Shown here piece after piece: positions 37,818 to 47,860 of a stretch of DNA of 64,000 nt. The DNA is from Candidatus Tisiphia endosymbiont of Melanophora roralis (lineage in GTDB: Bacteria > Pseudomonadota > Alphaproteobacteria > Rickettsiales > Rickettsiaceae): positions 124,001 through 188,000 of the forward strand of contig NZ_OZ032161.1 of the NCBI RefSeq assembly GCF_964026575.1, written 5' to 3'. Under the pieces are notes generated by a model. The model searched no databases, had not been told where the DNA came from, and saw only the letters and a list, made by a program, of their open reading frames with translations. Made by a program: the position numbers and the translations under genes. Position 1 is the first letter of the stretch. Every line of letters starts with the position of its first letter.

Positions 37818-37829
37818 TAATAAAAATAA

Positions 37830-37904
37830 AGACCTCTTGCATAATTCTACTTCTGCTGGTAATTTGTGCGTCGGGACTAGACTCGAATCCTCACGTACGT
37901 TTGA
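37830..37904. repeat. Left half of an RPE (tilS type) cut by IS4
   Basis: agacctcttgcataattcta through actcgaatcctcacg matches the left part of the tilS RPE, including gtttgag at the break. The remaining half is not on the other side of the IS. Confidence 0.8.
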
Positions 37905-39057
37905 GTCACACTACTGGACAAAAGAGATGGGGTGGTTGCAAGAGCTAGTAAATAGAGTATTTTAGATTGAACACAAAAAAATCTGTGGTGCTCTATGTTA
38001 CTAGCCGAATTACTATATAATCATTTTGAGATGAAAGATACAAGACTAAACACGTTCAAGGGCATAATAAAATCATTAATGTTGTGTCGAGGAAGCAAAT
38101 ATAAAAATATGGCAGAAGAAATAGAAGGAGATAAATTATTAGATTCAAAAATAAAAGCGGTATATAGATTTCTTCAAGAAGACAATATCAATATTGATGA
38201 TTATTATAAGTATATGAAAAATTATATTCCTCAAGGGAAAGTGGTTTTATCAATAGATAGAACCACTTGGGAATTAGGACAGGAGATAAGAAATATATTA
38301 GTATTGTCGGTATCATATAATAAAATTGCTATGTCATTAATATATAAAATAATTCCTTATAAAGGAGCATGTACGGCAGACGATCAAATTGCAGTAATAT
38401 CGAAATTTATAGAGGAATTTGGTAAGGAAAAGATAGAGGGAATATTAGGAGATAGGGAATTTGATAATGAGAAATTAATTACCTATCTTCACAATAAAAA
38501 TATTAATTATGCATTAAGGGTGAGAAGGACAAATAGAATAGTTAATAAAGAAGGTCAATGGATTAGGATCGATAGCATGAAAGAAATAAAGATAAGAAAT
38601 TTTTCTACAAGGTTTTATTCTGTCCCAGTGAAATTTGATCATATCAAATTAGCAAGCGGAGAATATCTATCGATAGTGTATAGTAAGAACATGTCAAACG
38701 GATCTGAAATATATCGGAAGAGATGGGATATCGAGGCAGCCTTTAAAGGGTGCAAAAGTAATGGTTTTAGAATGGAAGATACGCATATAAAGAGTAAAGT
38801 GCGATTAGAGAATTTTATAAAATGTTTATTTATAGCATATGCAATGGCAATAAAAATAGGAGCAATTGGAGAGCAAGAGCAACCGATAAAAATGAAGAAA
38901 ACGCTAGGATGTAGGAGTTATTCTGTACTACAGTTAGGTATAAGATCAATTAAACAAGCTTATAGTCGTTCTAAGCAATTTTTTGATTCCTTAATCATAA
39001 AATTGTTTAAGTTGCACTTTGTGCAACCAACCTAACCTTTTTGTCCAGTAGTGTGAC
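37905..39057 (+). mobile_element. IS4-family element, copy 2
   Basis: 1153 bp, ends gtcacactactggacaaaa, same length as copy 1. The flanks are tttga and attag, so no target duplication. The left flank is a tilS-type RPE half and the right flank is the half of the other RPE type (as at 22726-22869). This is a recombination junction between two IS4 copies. Confidence 0.87.
37995..39035 (+). CDS. IS4-family DDE transposase (copy 2)
   Basis: 346 residues, two substitutions from the copy at 3096-4136. All catalytic motifs are intact (VLSIDRTTW, GDREFDNEK, YRKRWDIEAAFK). The end of the phage gene on the opposite strand overlaps its 3' end. Confidence 0.9.
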   Translation: MLLAELLYNHFEMKDTRLNTFKGIIKSLMLCRGSKYKNMAEEIEGDKLLDSKIKAVYRFLQEDNINIDDYYKYMKNYIPQGKVVLSIDRTTWELGQEIRNILVLSVSYNKIAMSLIYKIIPYKGACTADDQIAVISKFIEEFGKEKIEGILGDREFDNEKLITYLHNKNINYALRVRRTNRIVNKEGQWIRIDSMKEIKIRNFSTRFYSVPVKFDHIKLASGEYLSIVYSKNMSNGSEIYRKRWDIEAAFKGCKSNGFRMEDTHIKSKVRLENFIKCLFIAYAMAIKIGAIGEQEQPIKMKKTLGCRSYSVLQLGIRSIKQAYSRSKQFFDSLIIKLFKLHFVQPT

Positions 39058-41742
39058 ATTAGAGTACGCTGCGGGTCGAGGTTCCGCGTCTCCTTCAAAT
39101 CCCTCAGCACAAGCGAGTTTCGAAGCAGGGCTAATAGCTGGGTCTTTAATTGCTAACTCTTGTAGCTCCTTGGTAAAAGTGCTTTTGATTGATTGTAGCA
39201 TTAATTCAGGATTACAACCCATACTCTCCATCACCCCGATACTCCGACCTAGTATATTAAGGTTACTAACTATCGAATCAGCAATGAAGGATCGACTTTT
39301 AATTAAAGGGCTAATGAGCTTGTCAACAAGGTCATTTTGTACGTAATTACCAAACTCCTTCTGATATGTTAACCAAGCTTCTGCCGATTTAAAATGTAGT
39401 TTCCTACTAGCCGACACCACATCAGCTACGTTACTTCCTCTAATGTGAGTAAATGCTATATTTAAATATTGGTCAGTATCTTTTAAATGAATACTACTAG
39501 CAAGATTATTAAATATTGCCTTATGATCTATTTTCTCATTTAGTTTAGCAATTTTTTGGTGATCAAGTAGCGGATGGATGAATTTCAACCATGCCTCATA
39601 ACCAGCTTCTCGAAGTTTAAGACTGTTATGCTCTTGTTTAGTAATATAACCCTCTAACGGTATTATATTACTACCGGCTAGATTAGCTCTATTGATGGCA
39701 GCTGTTTGCCATTTATTGATTATTTGAGCTACTATTATTGCCCTCTCACTCCCTGTCGGATTTTTATCAGGATGGCTGATATTCCATAATTCCTGTATTA
39801 TGTCCTTTTCATAAGCAATATTTCCAAACTCGCGATCTACACCAGCTTTTTCTAAATCTCTTGTAATGCCATATAACAGCTCTTTAGCAATAGTTTGTTG
39901 CCGTAAATCAACCTGCCGTAAATATTCTTTTATTGCAGCAATCTTATTGTCATGATTTCTAACAAATCTCTCTATGGTAGCCATCTTGATTAAATTCAGG
40001 GCATTATTTCTTTTTTTTACAAACTGTTCCTTCTTAAAATCATCAATGAACATATCTATTTGTTTGTCTCTCTCTAGCAAATCCAATCTTTTCTGTCCAA
40101 CAAATTCTTTATGGATAGTTTTTAGCTCATCCACTAACTGTGGATCGATGAGACTTAGAGTTTTAAATAATTCCTCTAGTTCTGAAGGGTTAGCCTGTTG
40201 CTTAATCTTACGTAAGATTTCTTCGGTTCGTTGGTAAATAACATCTTGCTTGTTGCTTTCTGCTTGATAACTAACCTTTTGTTGTTCAGGTAAATTGGCT
40301 ATCTCAGCTTCTAAAGAAGCTAGATGCTCTTGTAGATTAGGACTGGCATTGTTATTCTCAAATTTCTTATCATCACCATGGTAAAAAGATTCAGCTTTTT
40401 GTGGATTCTCAAGATTTATATGTTTGCCTTCCTCTAGCTGTTTTCTTGCTATATATAACTCTTCGGGTGATAAATCATAGCCTTTAGTCTCCCATTGCTG
40501 ACGTCGTAAATTATTGATAATTTGCTGATCTAATTGTTTTACTGCTGTCAAATATTCCTGAAACTCCGGGTTATTAATATGCTCCTGATATAATTGTTGT
40601 AATTTACCTTCTTCCTCTAGTAAAATATCCAAGAACCATCTTGGTATTGCTTCAGTTTTACCATTAGTACCAAACTGATCATGCATATGTTGTTGTAATT
40701 CTGCTATTTGCCTCTGCTGGGCAGAATATGAGGGAAATTGTTGCTCGGCTGCCGTAATTAATTGTAACTTCTTTGCTTGTAACTCAGCTAACCTTGATAA
40801 AGAACTGTTTCCAATATTAGCATCGGTACTTGTTGGTACTTGACTATCAACTTGCTCAGTTTCTATTATATTCTCCTGAGGAGATGATTCTTTTAGTACA
40901 GTGTCAATATTATCTTTTAACTGACTATCAACTATCGGATGTAAGGTCTCAATTTCAGGATGTAGCTTATTTGAATATAAATACAATCTGTCTCGCAAAT
41001 ATTTAGCCGAATAACCAAGACCATGCAAAGTTGCACCAAATAAACCACTTTCTATAATATTAATCAAACTATTTGACAAGTCATAAGGTCTTTGTTCAGT
41101 ATGTCGTTCATTATGAAGAATTGGCTCGGTAACTCCCTGACCTATAGCCCCGCCTAGCAAATCCTTAACTAATGTTGTTGGAATTTTGCCATATTTTTGG
41201 CTAAGTGCCGCCCACATTGCTGGTCTACCAATAGGAATGAAGCTAGCAGCAATATTAATTACTGACAAATTACCAAATACTACCTCAGCTCCAAATTTAC
41301 CAATAGCTTCAACTAACCCACCTTTACCTGCAGCAATGATATACTCGTTAATTTCTCGCTGCTTTTTTCTCTCTAAAATATCTTCTACTAGTGTTTCGGT
41401 AAAATTAGGGTCATATTTTAAACCTGAGTCACCATATTTTTGCTCAAACTCTTCCTTGGTTAATTTATTATTATAAGTTTTAAAATATTCAGCAATATCC
41501 TGCAATTCAGGATCAATAATATATTGTGGGTCAAAAGCTCGCCATAAAGTTGATAGGCTTGGACTATCTGCATAAGCTTGCCGGCTAACTGCTCCCAAAA
41601 CATCCCATGTACTACTGCCTAACAAATCAAAGATACTTTTATAAGATGTATGCTCTGGCAATAAGGTGGAATAGTAACGCGGGTGAATTGGTTCGTTATT
41701 TGACCGATAATGTAAGTAACTTAATCTGTCATTATTTTCCAT
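39007..41742 (-). CDS. Podovirus internal virion-like protein, C-terminus replaced
   Basis: 911 codons. N-terminal region with glycine/alanine-rich amphipathic segments (VEAIGKFGAEVVFGNLSVIN, IAASFIPIGRP, GAIGQGVTEPILHNE, SGLFGATLHGLG). This pattern is common in large internal virion or DNA-ejection proteins of podoviruses. Coiled-coil rich middle. The last 30 or so codons come from an RPE (ASKLACAEGFEGDAEPRPAA) and IS4 sequence, so the natural C-terminus is lost. Position, last in the virion module, fits a T7 gp15/gp16-like role; homology is inferred, not demonstrated. Confidence 0.6.
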   Translation of the reverse strand: MENNDRLSYLHYRSNNEPIHPRYYSTLLPEHTSYKSIFDLLGSSTWDVLGAVSRQAYADSPSLSTLWRAFDPQYIIDPELQDIAEYFKTYNNKLTKEEFEQKYGDSGLKYDPNFTETLVEDILERKKQREINEYIIAAGKGGLVEAIGKFGAEVVFGNLSVINIAASFIPIGRPAMWAALSQKYGKIPTTLVKDLLGGAIGQGVTEPILHNERHTEQRPYDLSNSLINIIESGLFGATLHGLGYSAKYLRDRLYLYSNKLHPEIETLHPIVDSQLKDNIDTVLKESSPQENIIETEQVDSQVPTSTDANIGNSSLSRLAELQAKKLQLITAAEQQFPSYSAQQRQIAELQQHMHDQFGTNGKTEAIPRWFLDILLEEEGKLQQLYQEHINNPEFQEYLTAVKQLDQQIINNLRRQQWETKGYDLSPEELYIARKQLEEGKHINLENPQKAESFYHGDDKKFENNNASPNLQEHLASLEAEIANLPEQQKVSYQAESNKQDVIYQRTEEILRKIKQQANPSELEELFKTLSLIDPQLVDELKTIHKEFVGQKRLDLLERDKQIDMFIDDFKKEQFVKKRNNALNLIKMATIERFVRNHDNKIAAIKEYLRQVDLRQQTIAKELLYGITRDLEKAGVDREFGNIAYEKDIIQELWNISHPDKNPTGSERAIIVAQIINKWQTAAINRANLAGSNIIPLEGYITKQEHNSLKLREAGYEAWLKFIHPLLDHQKIAKLNEKIDHKAIFNNLASSIHLKDTDQYLNIAFTHIRGSNVADVVSASRKLHFKSAEAWLTYQKEFGNYVQNDLVDKLISPLIKSRSFIADSIVSNLNILGRSIGVMESMGCNPELMLQSIKSTFTKELQELAIKDPAISPASKLACAEGFEGDAEPRPAAYSNVTLLDKKVRLVAQSAT
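39058..39128. repeat. RPE half inside the phage gene
   Basis: attagagtacgctgcgggtc through cgagtttcgaag matches the right half of the RPE at 22726-22869. It is read in frame by the phage gene on the minus strand. Confidence 0.8.
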
Positions 41743-41754
41743 CGTATTAATCTA

Positions 41755-42777
41755 TTAAATATGATATAGTTTCTCTTTCTTGTCATAATCACTATCCCCA
41801 CCCTTTGGGGCAATTTGTTGTAATATTTCCTGACCTTGGTTGAATGGTAGGTGTTTTATTTGTTGTGAGATAACAAAAGCCTGCTTATACAAAGCTTCTT
41901 GGCTTCTAAATTGCAGTAATCGTGGATCACCAGCATTAAAGCTGGCTTGCAGTAGGTTTTCAATGCCCTCAACACGTTCTCCAGTATTTAAGATACTGTG
42001 CAAATCGGCATTGATAAGCGAACTAAGTTGATGTTGTCTCAGTAATTGCTGATGATGCAGTAGATTATTTGCTTGATGTTCTAGCTTAATCCTTTGTTCA
42101 AACGATAAATCTTCTTTCCATTCAGCAACTATATTGGGATTTAATATAGCATCCGGCGAATGCTTTAAAGTAGCTTGTGCCGCGGCAAATGCTAAATCAT
42201 GTTTGGCATTAATCAACATTTGATCTCGCTCTTGCGGCAGTAATGATAGAGAATTAATAGCTACTGCAACATCTTGTAAGTGACTAGTATAAAACTGTGG
42301 GTTATCATAAGTAGCATTCTTTAACTTTTCGATAACTTCAATTGCTAAATGGTGACGTTTACCATCAATCAGCTTGGCTTCTGTGTGACTTATTTGCCCA
42401 GCTAACGATATCCTATAATCATTAATCTTAGCTTGCAACAAACGTTTGGTCAGTGGATTATTAGTACGCTGCAAATAATCATTGGCTCGTTGGTCATATT
42501 TACTTAGAAAGTAATCAAGACATGGTTTGTTATTCTCAAGAAAATCCGGGTGCATCTCATCAAATTGCGTTAAACATGTCAGACCACCAGTTTTACTATT
42601 GGGGGCTACTTCAATATTACTTTGTGACTGGTTTAGATGCTTGGTGGTATCGCTAAGGAAATCTGACCATAAATGTGGCATTTCTACACTAGCATCTTTC
42701 TCTAGCTTACGTGCCAAATAGCCTTTAGCTTCTTCGTTGATCTGATTAGTTACTGCTGCTATAGCTTGCCATTTCAT
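41755..42777 (-). CDS. Virion-associated helical protein
   Basis: 340 residues, mostly charged and glutamine-rich helices (KWQAIAAVTNQINEEAKGYL, LLHHQQLLRQHQLSSLINAD), with no signal peptide. It lies 12 bp after the 911-codon gene's upstream end and 16 bp from the next one, in a tight phage gene string. Placement matches the internal core proteins of T7-like phages. No family could be named with certainty. Confidence 0.55.
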   Translation of the reverse strand: MKWQAIAAVTNQINEEAKGYLARKLEKDASVEMPHLWSDFLSDTTKHLNQSQSNIEVAPNSKTGGLTCLTQFDEMHPDFLENNKPCLDYFLSKYDQRANDYLQRTNNPLTKRLLQAKINDYRISLAGQISHTEAKLIDGKRHHLAIEVIEKLKNATYDNPQFYTSHLQDVAVAINSLSLLPQERDQMLINAKHDLAFAAAQATLKHSPDAILNPNIVAEWKEDLSFEQRIKLEHQANNLLHHQQLLRQHQLSSLINADLHSILNTGERVEGIENLLQASFNAGDPRLLQFRSQEALYKQAFVISQQIKHLPFNQGQEILQQIAPKGGDSDYDKKEKLYHI

Positions 42778-42793
42778 TTTTATACTTCCACAG

Positions 42794-43363
42794 TTACTTT
42801 CTTTTTTCTTCTCCGCTACTCAGTCGTGCTATCTCGCCAAGATCAGATACACCTTTTAACACCGTACCTAATGCTTGCCAAGGTGCGGCTGAGTTAATCG
42901 AGCTAATATTGCGGTTAATTGCCTGCTTGTTTAAGTCAATTAGTGCCGTGTTTAAGTTTGATCTTGGTCTTTGATGAAAATACTCCGCCTCAACACTTCT
43001 TGCCTTCATTTCATCCATATAAGCCATATGCCTCAGCAACAAGCCAGCTGAATCAGTGCTAGTTATACCAATGCCAGTTTTTAGGATATTATAGCCCAGC
43101 TGCTGACGATTATATAACTGCTCTTGCCGTAACATATCCACGTGATAACTTGATATCGCCCCATATTCAGCGGTTCGCTCAAAGAGTTGTTGACGATCAA
43201 ATTTAAGATGCTCTTGTTGTTGCTTGAGTAAATACTGCTGCTCATATAATGATTGTTTGGTTTTTTCTCTATTACTTCTTAGTTGGGCATAAGTGTTAAG
43301 CAAAGACGTCCCCGTAGCAAATACATTCGCACCACTCGAGAAAAAGTTTAGAAAATCAAACAT
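42794..43363 (-). CDS. Internal virion (gp14-like) protein
   Basis: 189 residues. N-terminus FDFLNFFSSGANVFATGTSL, a long glutamine-rich helix (YEQQYLLKQQQEHLKFDRQQ) and the block DSAGLLLRHMAYMDEMKARS. This organisation, a short hydrophobic start followed by a long helix, is typical of the small internal core protein (T7 gp14 type) that forms part of the ejection channel. Assignment rests on composition and gene order. Confidence 0.55.
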   Translation of the reverse strand: MFDFLNFFSSGANVFATGTSLLNTYAQLRSNREKTKQSLYEQQYLLKQQQEHLKFDRQQLFERTAEYGAISSYHVDMLRQEQLYNRQQLGYNILKTGIGITSTDSAGLLLRHMAYMDEMKARSVEAEYFHQRPRSNLNTALIDLNKQAINRNISSINSAAPWQALGTVLKGVSDLGEIARLSSGEEKRK

Positions 43364-43418
43364 TACATGTCTGCTTTTTTATATTTTAGAAACAAAATTT
43401 ACAACGCAATGATTATAT

Positions 43419-44093
43419 TCAGTTAGTCATACAATGTTCAGAAGGTATCTCAACCACTTCTCTAGAACCATCTCGTCCCGGAAAATCTTTAAACAGAGCT
43501 AATATTAAACATTTGCCAACTATAAAAAAATCACCTATATTACCAATATTTGTAACTTTTCCTTCATATACTTTAATAGCATCATTTCCATCATTATTTA
43601 GATAAATATTAAGATCAAATCCAAGAGTATATACAATGTGTGTTGCAACTTCTGTTCCTACTCGTTGCAAAGTCTGTGGAGTATAAGAACTACCAGTGTA
43701 ATAGGAAGAACCACTATTATATGAACTTATAGATCCTGAATGGTACGTAGTATTCCCTTGCACATAGCCATATACAGGAAAAGATTCTACGATTTTTTCA
43801 CGGTTAAGCATTCCATACGAAAAATACACCATATAATTTGCTTGCTCTTGATTGTGTATCTCAGTTAATCCACTGTTATTTAGTTGTTCAGCAACCAGCT
43901 TCGCATATTGTTGGAATTCAAGGCTATCTTTTTGGTTACCTAAAGGCAATATAATAAATTTTCTTTGATTAATATTAAAATCCTTATGAAAAACAGTAAC
44001 TGTTGATATAATTTGATGAGTACAACCATTGAGAAAAAGACATAAGAATATTAAAAAGAATAAATTTTGATTTATTTTTTTTAAAAATATCAT
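43419..44093 (-). CDS. DUF4136-like lipoprotein
   Basis: 224 residues from ATG 44093, which has aaaggaaatgtc as RBS; an upstream ATG at 44123 is weaker. Signal sequence with lipobox FLNGC, so it should be lipidated by Lgt. Features: QRKFIILPLGNQKDSLEFQQYAK and QEQANYMVYFSYG, typical of DUF4136-type envelope lipoproteins, and a serine/tyrosine/glycine-rich insert. It sits between virion genes and may be a phage-borne cargo (moron) gene or a host gene captured during rearrangement. Confidence 0.7.
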   Translation of the reverse strand: MIFLKKINQNLFFLIFLCLFLNGCTHQIISTVTVFHKDFNINQRKFIILPLGNQKDSLEFQQYAKLVAEQLNNSGLTEIHNQEQANYMVYFSYGMLNREKIVESFPVYGYVQGNTTYHSGSISSYNSGSSYYTGSSYTPQTLQRVGTEVATHIVYTLGFDLNIYLNNDGNDAIKVYEGKVTNIGNIGDFFIVGKCLILALFKDFPGRDGSREVVEIPSEHCMTN

Positions 44094-44132
44094 GACATTT
44101 CCTTTATTTTTTAAATAAAACATTAGAATAAC

Positions 44133-44334
44133 TTACCCCTTATAATTTGGCAAGATTTTTGCCTTAGCATAGATTTTAAGTATACTAACCGGGTAGGGCT
44201 TATCTACCTTAAAAGTTACATCAATATCGGTTTTGATTGCTCCCCGCATGATGAAATTCATCCAACCTGACTGGTAAGGGGTGGAAAGTACGTCACAAAC
44301 TTCCTTGGTGGTGGTTGTGGTTAAATATTTTTTG
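44133..44334 (-). pseudogene. Tail tube protein B, C-terminal fragment
   Basis: Reads KKYLTTTTTKEVCDVLST, then PYQSGWMNFIMRGAIKTDID and KPYPVSILKIYAKAKILPNY to a stop at 44133. It is the end of the same gene whose N-terminal part lies at 46512-47390; the IS4-type element and an accompanying deletion removed the middle. Confidence 0.65.
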
Positions 44335-44435
44335 CTCAGTACAGGACAAAGAGATTAAGGAGAGAATAAAAAATAGTAGATAACGCGTAGACAAAGCTCT
44401 ATTACTAGGTTGTTAAAGACTTAAGAGGCAAGAGA

Positions 44436-44595
44436 ATGATTACAGCGTTATCACAATTAATAGGAGACTACTTTTTTAATAGTTTTGCAAGTATAAAATT
44501 AATAGAACAAATAATATTAGGATTACTGCAAGTGAGAGATGTAAATCTTACACAACTTGCCTTAACGATAAAAGGAGACAAGCAAGAATCACGCT
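44436..44595 (+). pseudogene. IS4-type transposase N-terminal remnant
   Basis: ATG 44436 encodes about 53 codons with the N-terminal LTQLALTIKGDKQESRY motif typical of IS4-type transposases (Q-SR before the catalytic core), cut by IS1634. Confidence 0.7.
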
Positions 44596-46441
44596 ACTCA
44601 TCTTCGAGATAAATATGAGCAAAAATTATGCTATAGAAGTAGATTGTCATGCGGTGTGTGGGACAGAAAATTAAATTTTTGTTACTGACTACATTTTATC
44701 ATTTTGCAGATTTTGTCATTTGGGGCATCGTTAAATCAAATAAATTGAATAAATTTTGTTGAAACTCGCTTAATTTTGGTAATCTTGCAACTTTGCAACC
44801 CTTGATTGTGTAATATAAAAAACATACTTTATCCAGCTCTCTTAATGCTTCCTCAATGGTCACATTATATTTACCATCCTTGGTTACGCCACAACCTTGT
44901 TTCAACTTATTTTTCATATAGTGCCATATTTTTAATGCCAACATACAAACAAATACATGTCCCTTCGTTCTGTTGCTTTTCCTTAAAAAGATCGGTCTTA
45001 CTTCGAGTAATCCTGTCTTCATACTGCTAAAATTCGATTCTACTTCATGTAAATTATGGTAAGCTTTATCAACCAATTCTTTACTCATCAGTTTAATTTC
45101 AATCTGTGTTTCAATCGCATAACAACCATCAAGAGCAAACAACTCTTTTTTCTTATCTTGATCAATTTCAACCACTATTTGGTTGCCATCTAATTTTAGG
45201 TTGATAAATTTATCTATCCGCCATTCTTTGGTAATTTTTTGAATATTATTTAAACCAAGTTCTAGCTTTGCTTTCTTATGGGTTGATACATATATATTAC
45301 GCTCTTCAATCTTTGCAACCAATTTTTCAACTCGGGTATTCCTATCAAACTCAACTTTTCGGGCTATAGAACCATTTTTCCTTAAAATATATCTTTTGCC
45401 ATTATTGGTTACTTCGCATAGCTGTTCTGCAAAAAAACTATATTGCAAAACTCCGCTTTTCTTTAAGCTTTCAATCTCAACTTTACTTAAGGTTGTAATA
45501 TAGTCCCATCCTTCTTTGCTCAGGGCTTCTTTGCTTGTCCTCTTAATCATTCCTTTATCACCAACAAAGACGATATTCTTAATACCAAAATTAGATTTTA
45601 CTAGCTCAATCTGCTCATAAATGGTAGAAGGATCAGCACTATTACCCTTAAAAACTCTAACAGCCAAAGGTTCGCCATGATCATCAGTTAATAGACCAAT
45701 CACTATTTGCTTTTTACCCTTCTTTTTATCCCGATTGTACCCATATTCCGCAAGTTCATTCTCTGTTCCTTCGAAATAGCTGGAAGTGACGTCATATAAA
45801 AGCATAACAGGCGGCTTGTTATTTTGCTTTTGGTAAGTTTTAAATAATTTCAACTCGATCTTTTCTTGATTCTCTTCTAACCATTCCAGAGCCTGATATA
45901 AATGGTTTTCATTAAATGAATCGACAGATAATACATCAGATATCGCCTGCGATTTTGCCCATTTCACGCTGGAAAGCCTAGACCCTTGGTGAGCAAAGCG
46001 TGCTAAAACCAAAAATAAACTCAACAAAGCTTCTCTACTTTTGGTTCCAAGAGCCTTAGTAATACCAATTTCATCAGCAATTCTTTTTAGTAGAAAAATA
46101 GTCCCAAAACTTTCGCCAATTTCAGGCACTCCATCTACACCATCAAAGTCACCTTTAAGCATCTTCTTAAAAGCCTCAATACGCAACTCGTCCCAGTTAG
46201 TTAAATTAGCTAGGGTTTTATGCAATACTTTTTTGCCTTCGCGATAAGAAGTGCGAAGCAATATTGCCGGACGAGAATTTCTATTTGGAACAGTTGTAAT
46301 ATACATGAATAAGATTATATCTTCTAATTCTAGCCATGTCAAGCAAAAAATATCATTTACATGGCTACAAATCTTATAGCAAAATCCTTATAAACCTCAT
46401 TCTTTAGGTGTTTTAAGCACTTTTTCGTCTAGAAGATGAGT
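44596..46441 (-). mobile_element. IS1634-family element, full-length copy 2
   Basis: 1846 bp, same ends as copy 1 (actcatcttcgaga / tagaagatgagt). It is inserted in the IS4-type element. Direct flanks (cacgct, agctag) do not match, so no target duplication is evident. Confidence 0.85.
44699..46306 (-). CDS. IS1634-family transposase (copy 2)
   Basis: 535 residues from ATG 46306 (MYITTVPNRN), nearly identical to copy 1 with scattered substitutions (for example REGKKVLHK for REDGKVLNK). Catalytic segments LLYDVTSSYFEGTE and FVGDKGMIKR are intact. Confidence 0.9.
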   Translation of the reverse strand: MYITTVPNRNSRPAILLRTSYREGKKVLHKTLANLTNWDELRIEAFKKMLKGDFDGVDGVPEIGESFGTIFLLKRIADEIGITKALGTKSREALLSLFLVLARFAHQGSRLSSVKWAKSQAISDVLSVDSFNENHLYQALEWLEENQEKIELKLFKTYQKQNNKPPVMLLYDVTSSYFEGTENELAEYGYNRDKKKGKKQIVIGLLTDDHGEPLAVRVFKGNSADPSTIYEQIELVKSNFGIKNIVFVGDKGMIKRTSKEALSKEGWDYITTLSKVEIESLKKSGVLQYSFFAEQLCEVTNNGKRYILRKNGSIARKVEFDRNTRVEKLVAKIEERNIYVSTHKKAKLELGLNNIQKITKEWRIDKFINLKLDGNQIVVEIDQDKKKELFALDGCYAIETQIEIKLMSKELVDKAYHNLHEVESNFSSMKTGLLEVRPIFLRKSNRTKGHVFVCMLALKIWHYMKNKLKQGCGVTKDGKYNVTIEEALRELDKVCFLYYTIKGCKVARLPKLSEFQQNLFNLFDLTMPQMTKSAK

Positions 46442-46511
46442 AGCTAGGTATAAGATCAATTAAATTTTTACTTCGATTATCACCTTGTTAATCTCTTTGT
46501 CCTGTACTGAG

Positions 46512-47390
46512 AAAATCTCCCTTATAACTTGCCCAAATTGAATGAATATTTTTATTAACCCCAAAGCACCATAATCGGTTTTCAAAAGTAACCACTGAAG
46601 TACAATATAACTTCTCCTTATTGGCTTGGTAGATATTGCTTTGTCCAGCTGACTGGCTAGCTGCTCGTTGGTGAATAGCTTTTAGCTCATCGTTAATTTT
46701 GTCTACCTCTGCTCCGTAGATTACTTCATTAAAAGGTTTTTGTATTAAGCGTTCTCTTTGGTCACTTCGTCCTGTCGAAAAATAGTTAACATGACATTTC
46801 AATGCTTCAATGATAAACATCTTATCTTTGTTAGGGAATAGCTCATAGCTGCTACTGGACGCTATCTCAGCTCTTTCACCATATTCTACCTGTCTCTTTC
46901 TTGCCTGCTCTTCAATATGTTGGTAAAATTGCTCGACAATTTCCGGGTCAATGGAGAATTTAAAGATTGGTTGCTTCTCACCAAAGGAAATATAAGCAAT
47001 CCCTTGAAAAACTACGTAAGAAAAATCTTTAGGACGAAAATGAAAATTTTGCCCTTCATCCTGTATAACTTTACTAGTTAACAACAATTCACCACCAACA
47101 AAGAATAAGCAACGAGTTTCTAGCTGATGCGATTCAAAAACCAGCAAGTAGGATAATTTCCTTGAGAACATTACTGCTGCCATTTTCTTTGGCACATTAT
47201 CAGTGAACAAGTGAACAAATTGTGTACCGTGTCTACGCATAATGCCACCTGATGGCAGCAGCATGAAGTTAATCAACTTCTTAACTCCGTTCTGATACAA
47301 AGCCAGCTCGGTTCTCCCTTCAATGGTGGGAGTTAGCTCACCACCTGAGAAGTTATTTTTTTGCGAATATACAAATTGCTCTTGTTGCAT
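46512..47390 (-). pseudogene. Tail tube protein B (gp12/P22 gp10-like), N-terminal part
   Basis: Starts ATG 47390 with the conserved opening KNNFSGGELTPTIEGRTELA followed by LINFMLLPSGGIMRRHGTQF, a widespread signature of podoviral tail tubular B or tail-stabilisation proteins. The frame ends in IS4-type sequence after about 293 codons. The matching C-terminus is at 44133-44334. The protein is not functional as encoded. Confidence 0.75.
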
Positions 47391-47495
47391 AATATTTTTT
47401 TATTATTAGTAGTTATTCTAATATTAGATATTCTATTTAAAGTTACATGTCAACAAATTATTTGCTATTTTTACGCGTAATGTAAAAAATTTTTT

Positions 47496-47840
47496 TCATA
47501 CCTCACCGGAATTAATTAAATTATAATCGGCAGAGTACAGTCTTCTTGTTTCTTCTAATTTGATCAAATATTGTTTCTTTAGTCCATCAGTAAATACACT
47601 ATCTGAATACATAGCAAATGATACTTGTGAGGCTAAGGACAAAGACGCTAATAACTTAAAGCTGCTTGGCACTTGTTGCCAAGTAGTGTTATCGTCATTT
47701 AGCAAATTATCGATAATTTTCTTTGAATAAAAAAACAGTGAGGTAAGTTTACCACCTTTAAAGAAAATCTTACCTGCTTCGGTGTGAATTACCAAAAGGC
47801 TAAAGACCATTTGGCTTCTTGGTTCAATGCTCCTTGTTAG
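47496..47840 (-). pseudogene. Tail tube protein A (gp11-like), C-terminal part
   Basis: From about SIEPRSQMVFSLLVIHTEAG to the stop at 47496, including FKLLASLSLASQVSFAMYSD and KLEETRRLYSADYNLINSGE, the kind of C-terminus found in gp11-like tail tube proteins. The upstream part of the open frame is IS605 right-end sequence. The N-terminal half is not found on the far side of the IS. Confidence 0.55.
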
Positions 47841-47860
47841 AACGGGCAGCTCCCCAAGCT

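Larger units (their letters stand above)
44335..46511. mobile_element. IS4-type element with IS1634 nested inside
   Basis: Inverted ends ctcagtacaggacaaagaga at 44335 and its complement ending at 46511, distinct from the other IS4 ends here. Transposase traces: MITALSQLIGDYFFNSFASI from 44436 and a terminal GIRSIK-like piece near 46450. IS1634 copy 2 occupies its interior and the rest of the transposase is deleted. Confidence 0.75.
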
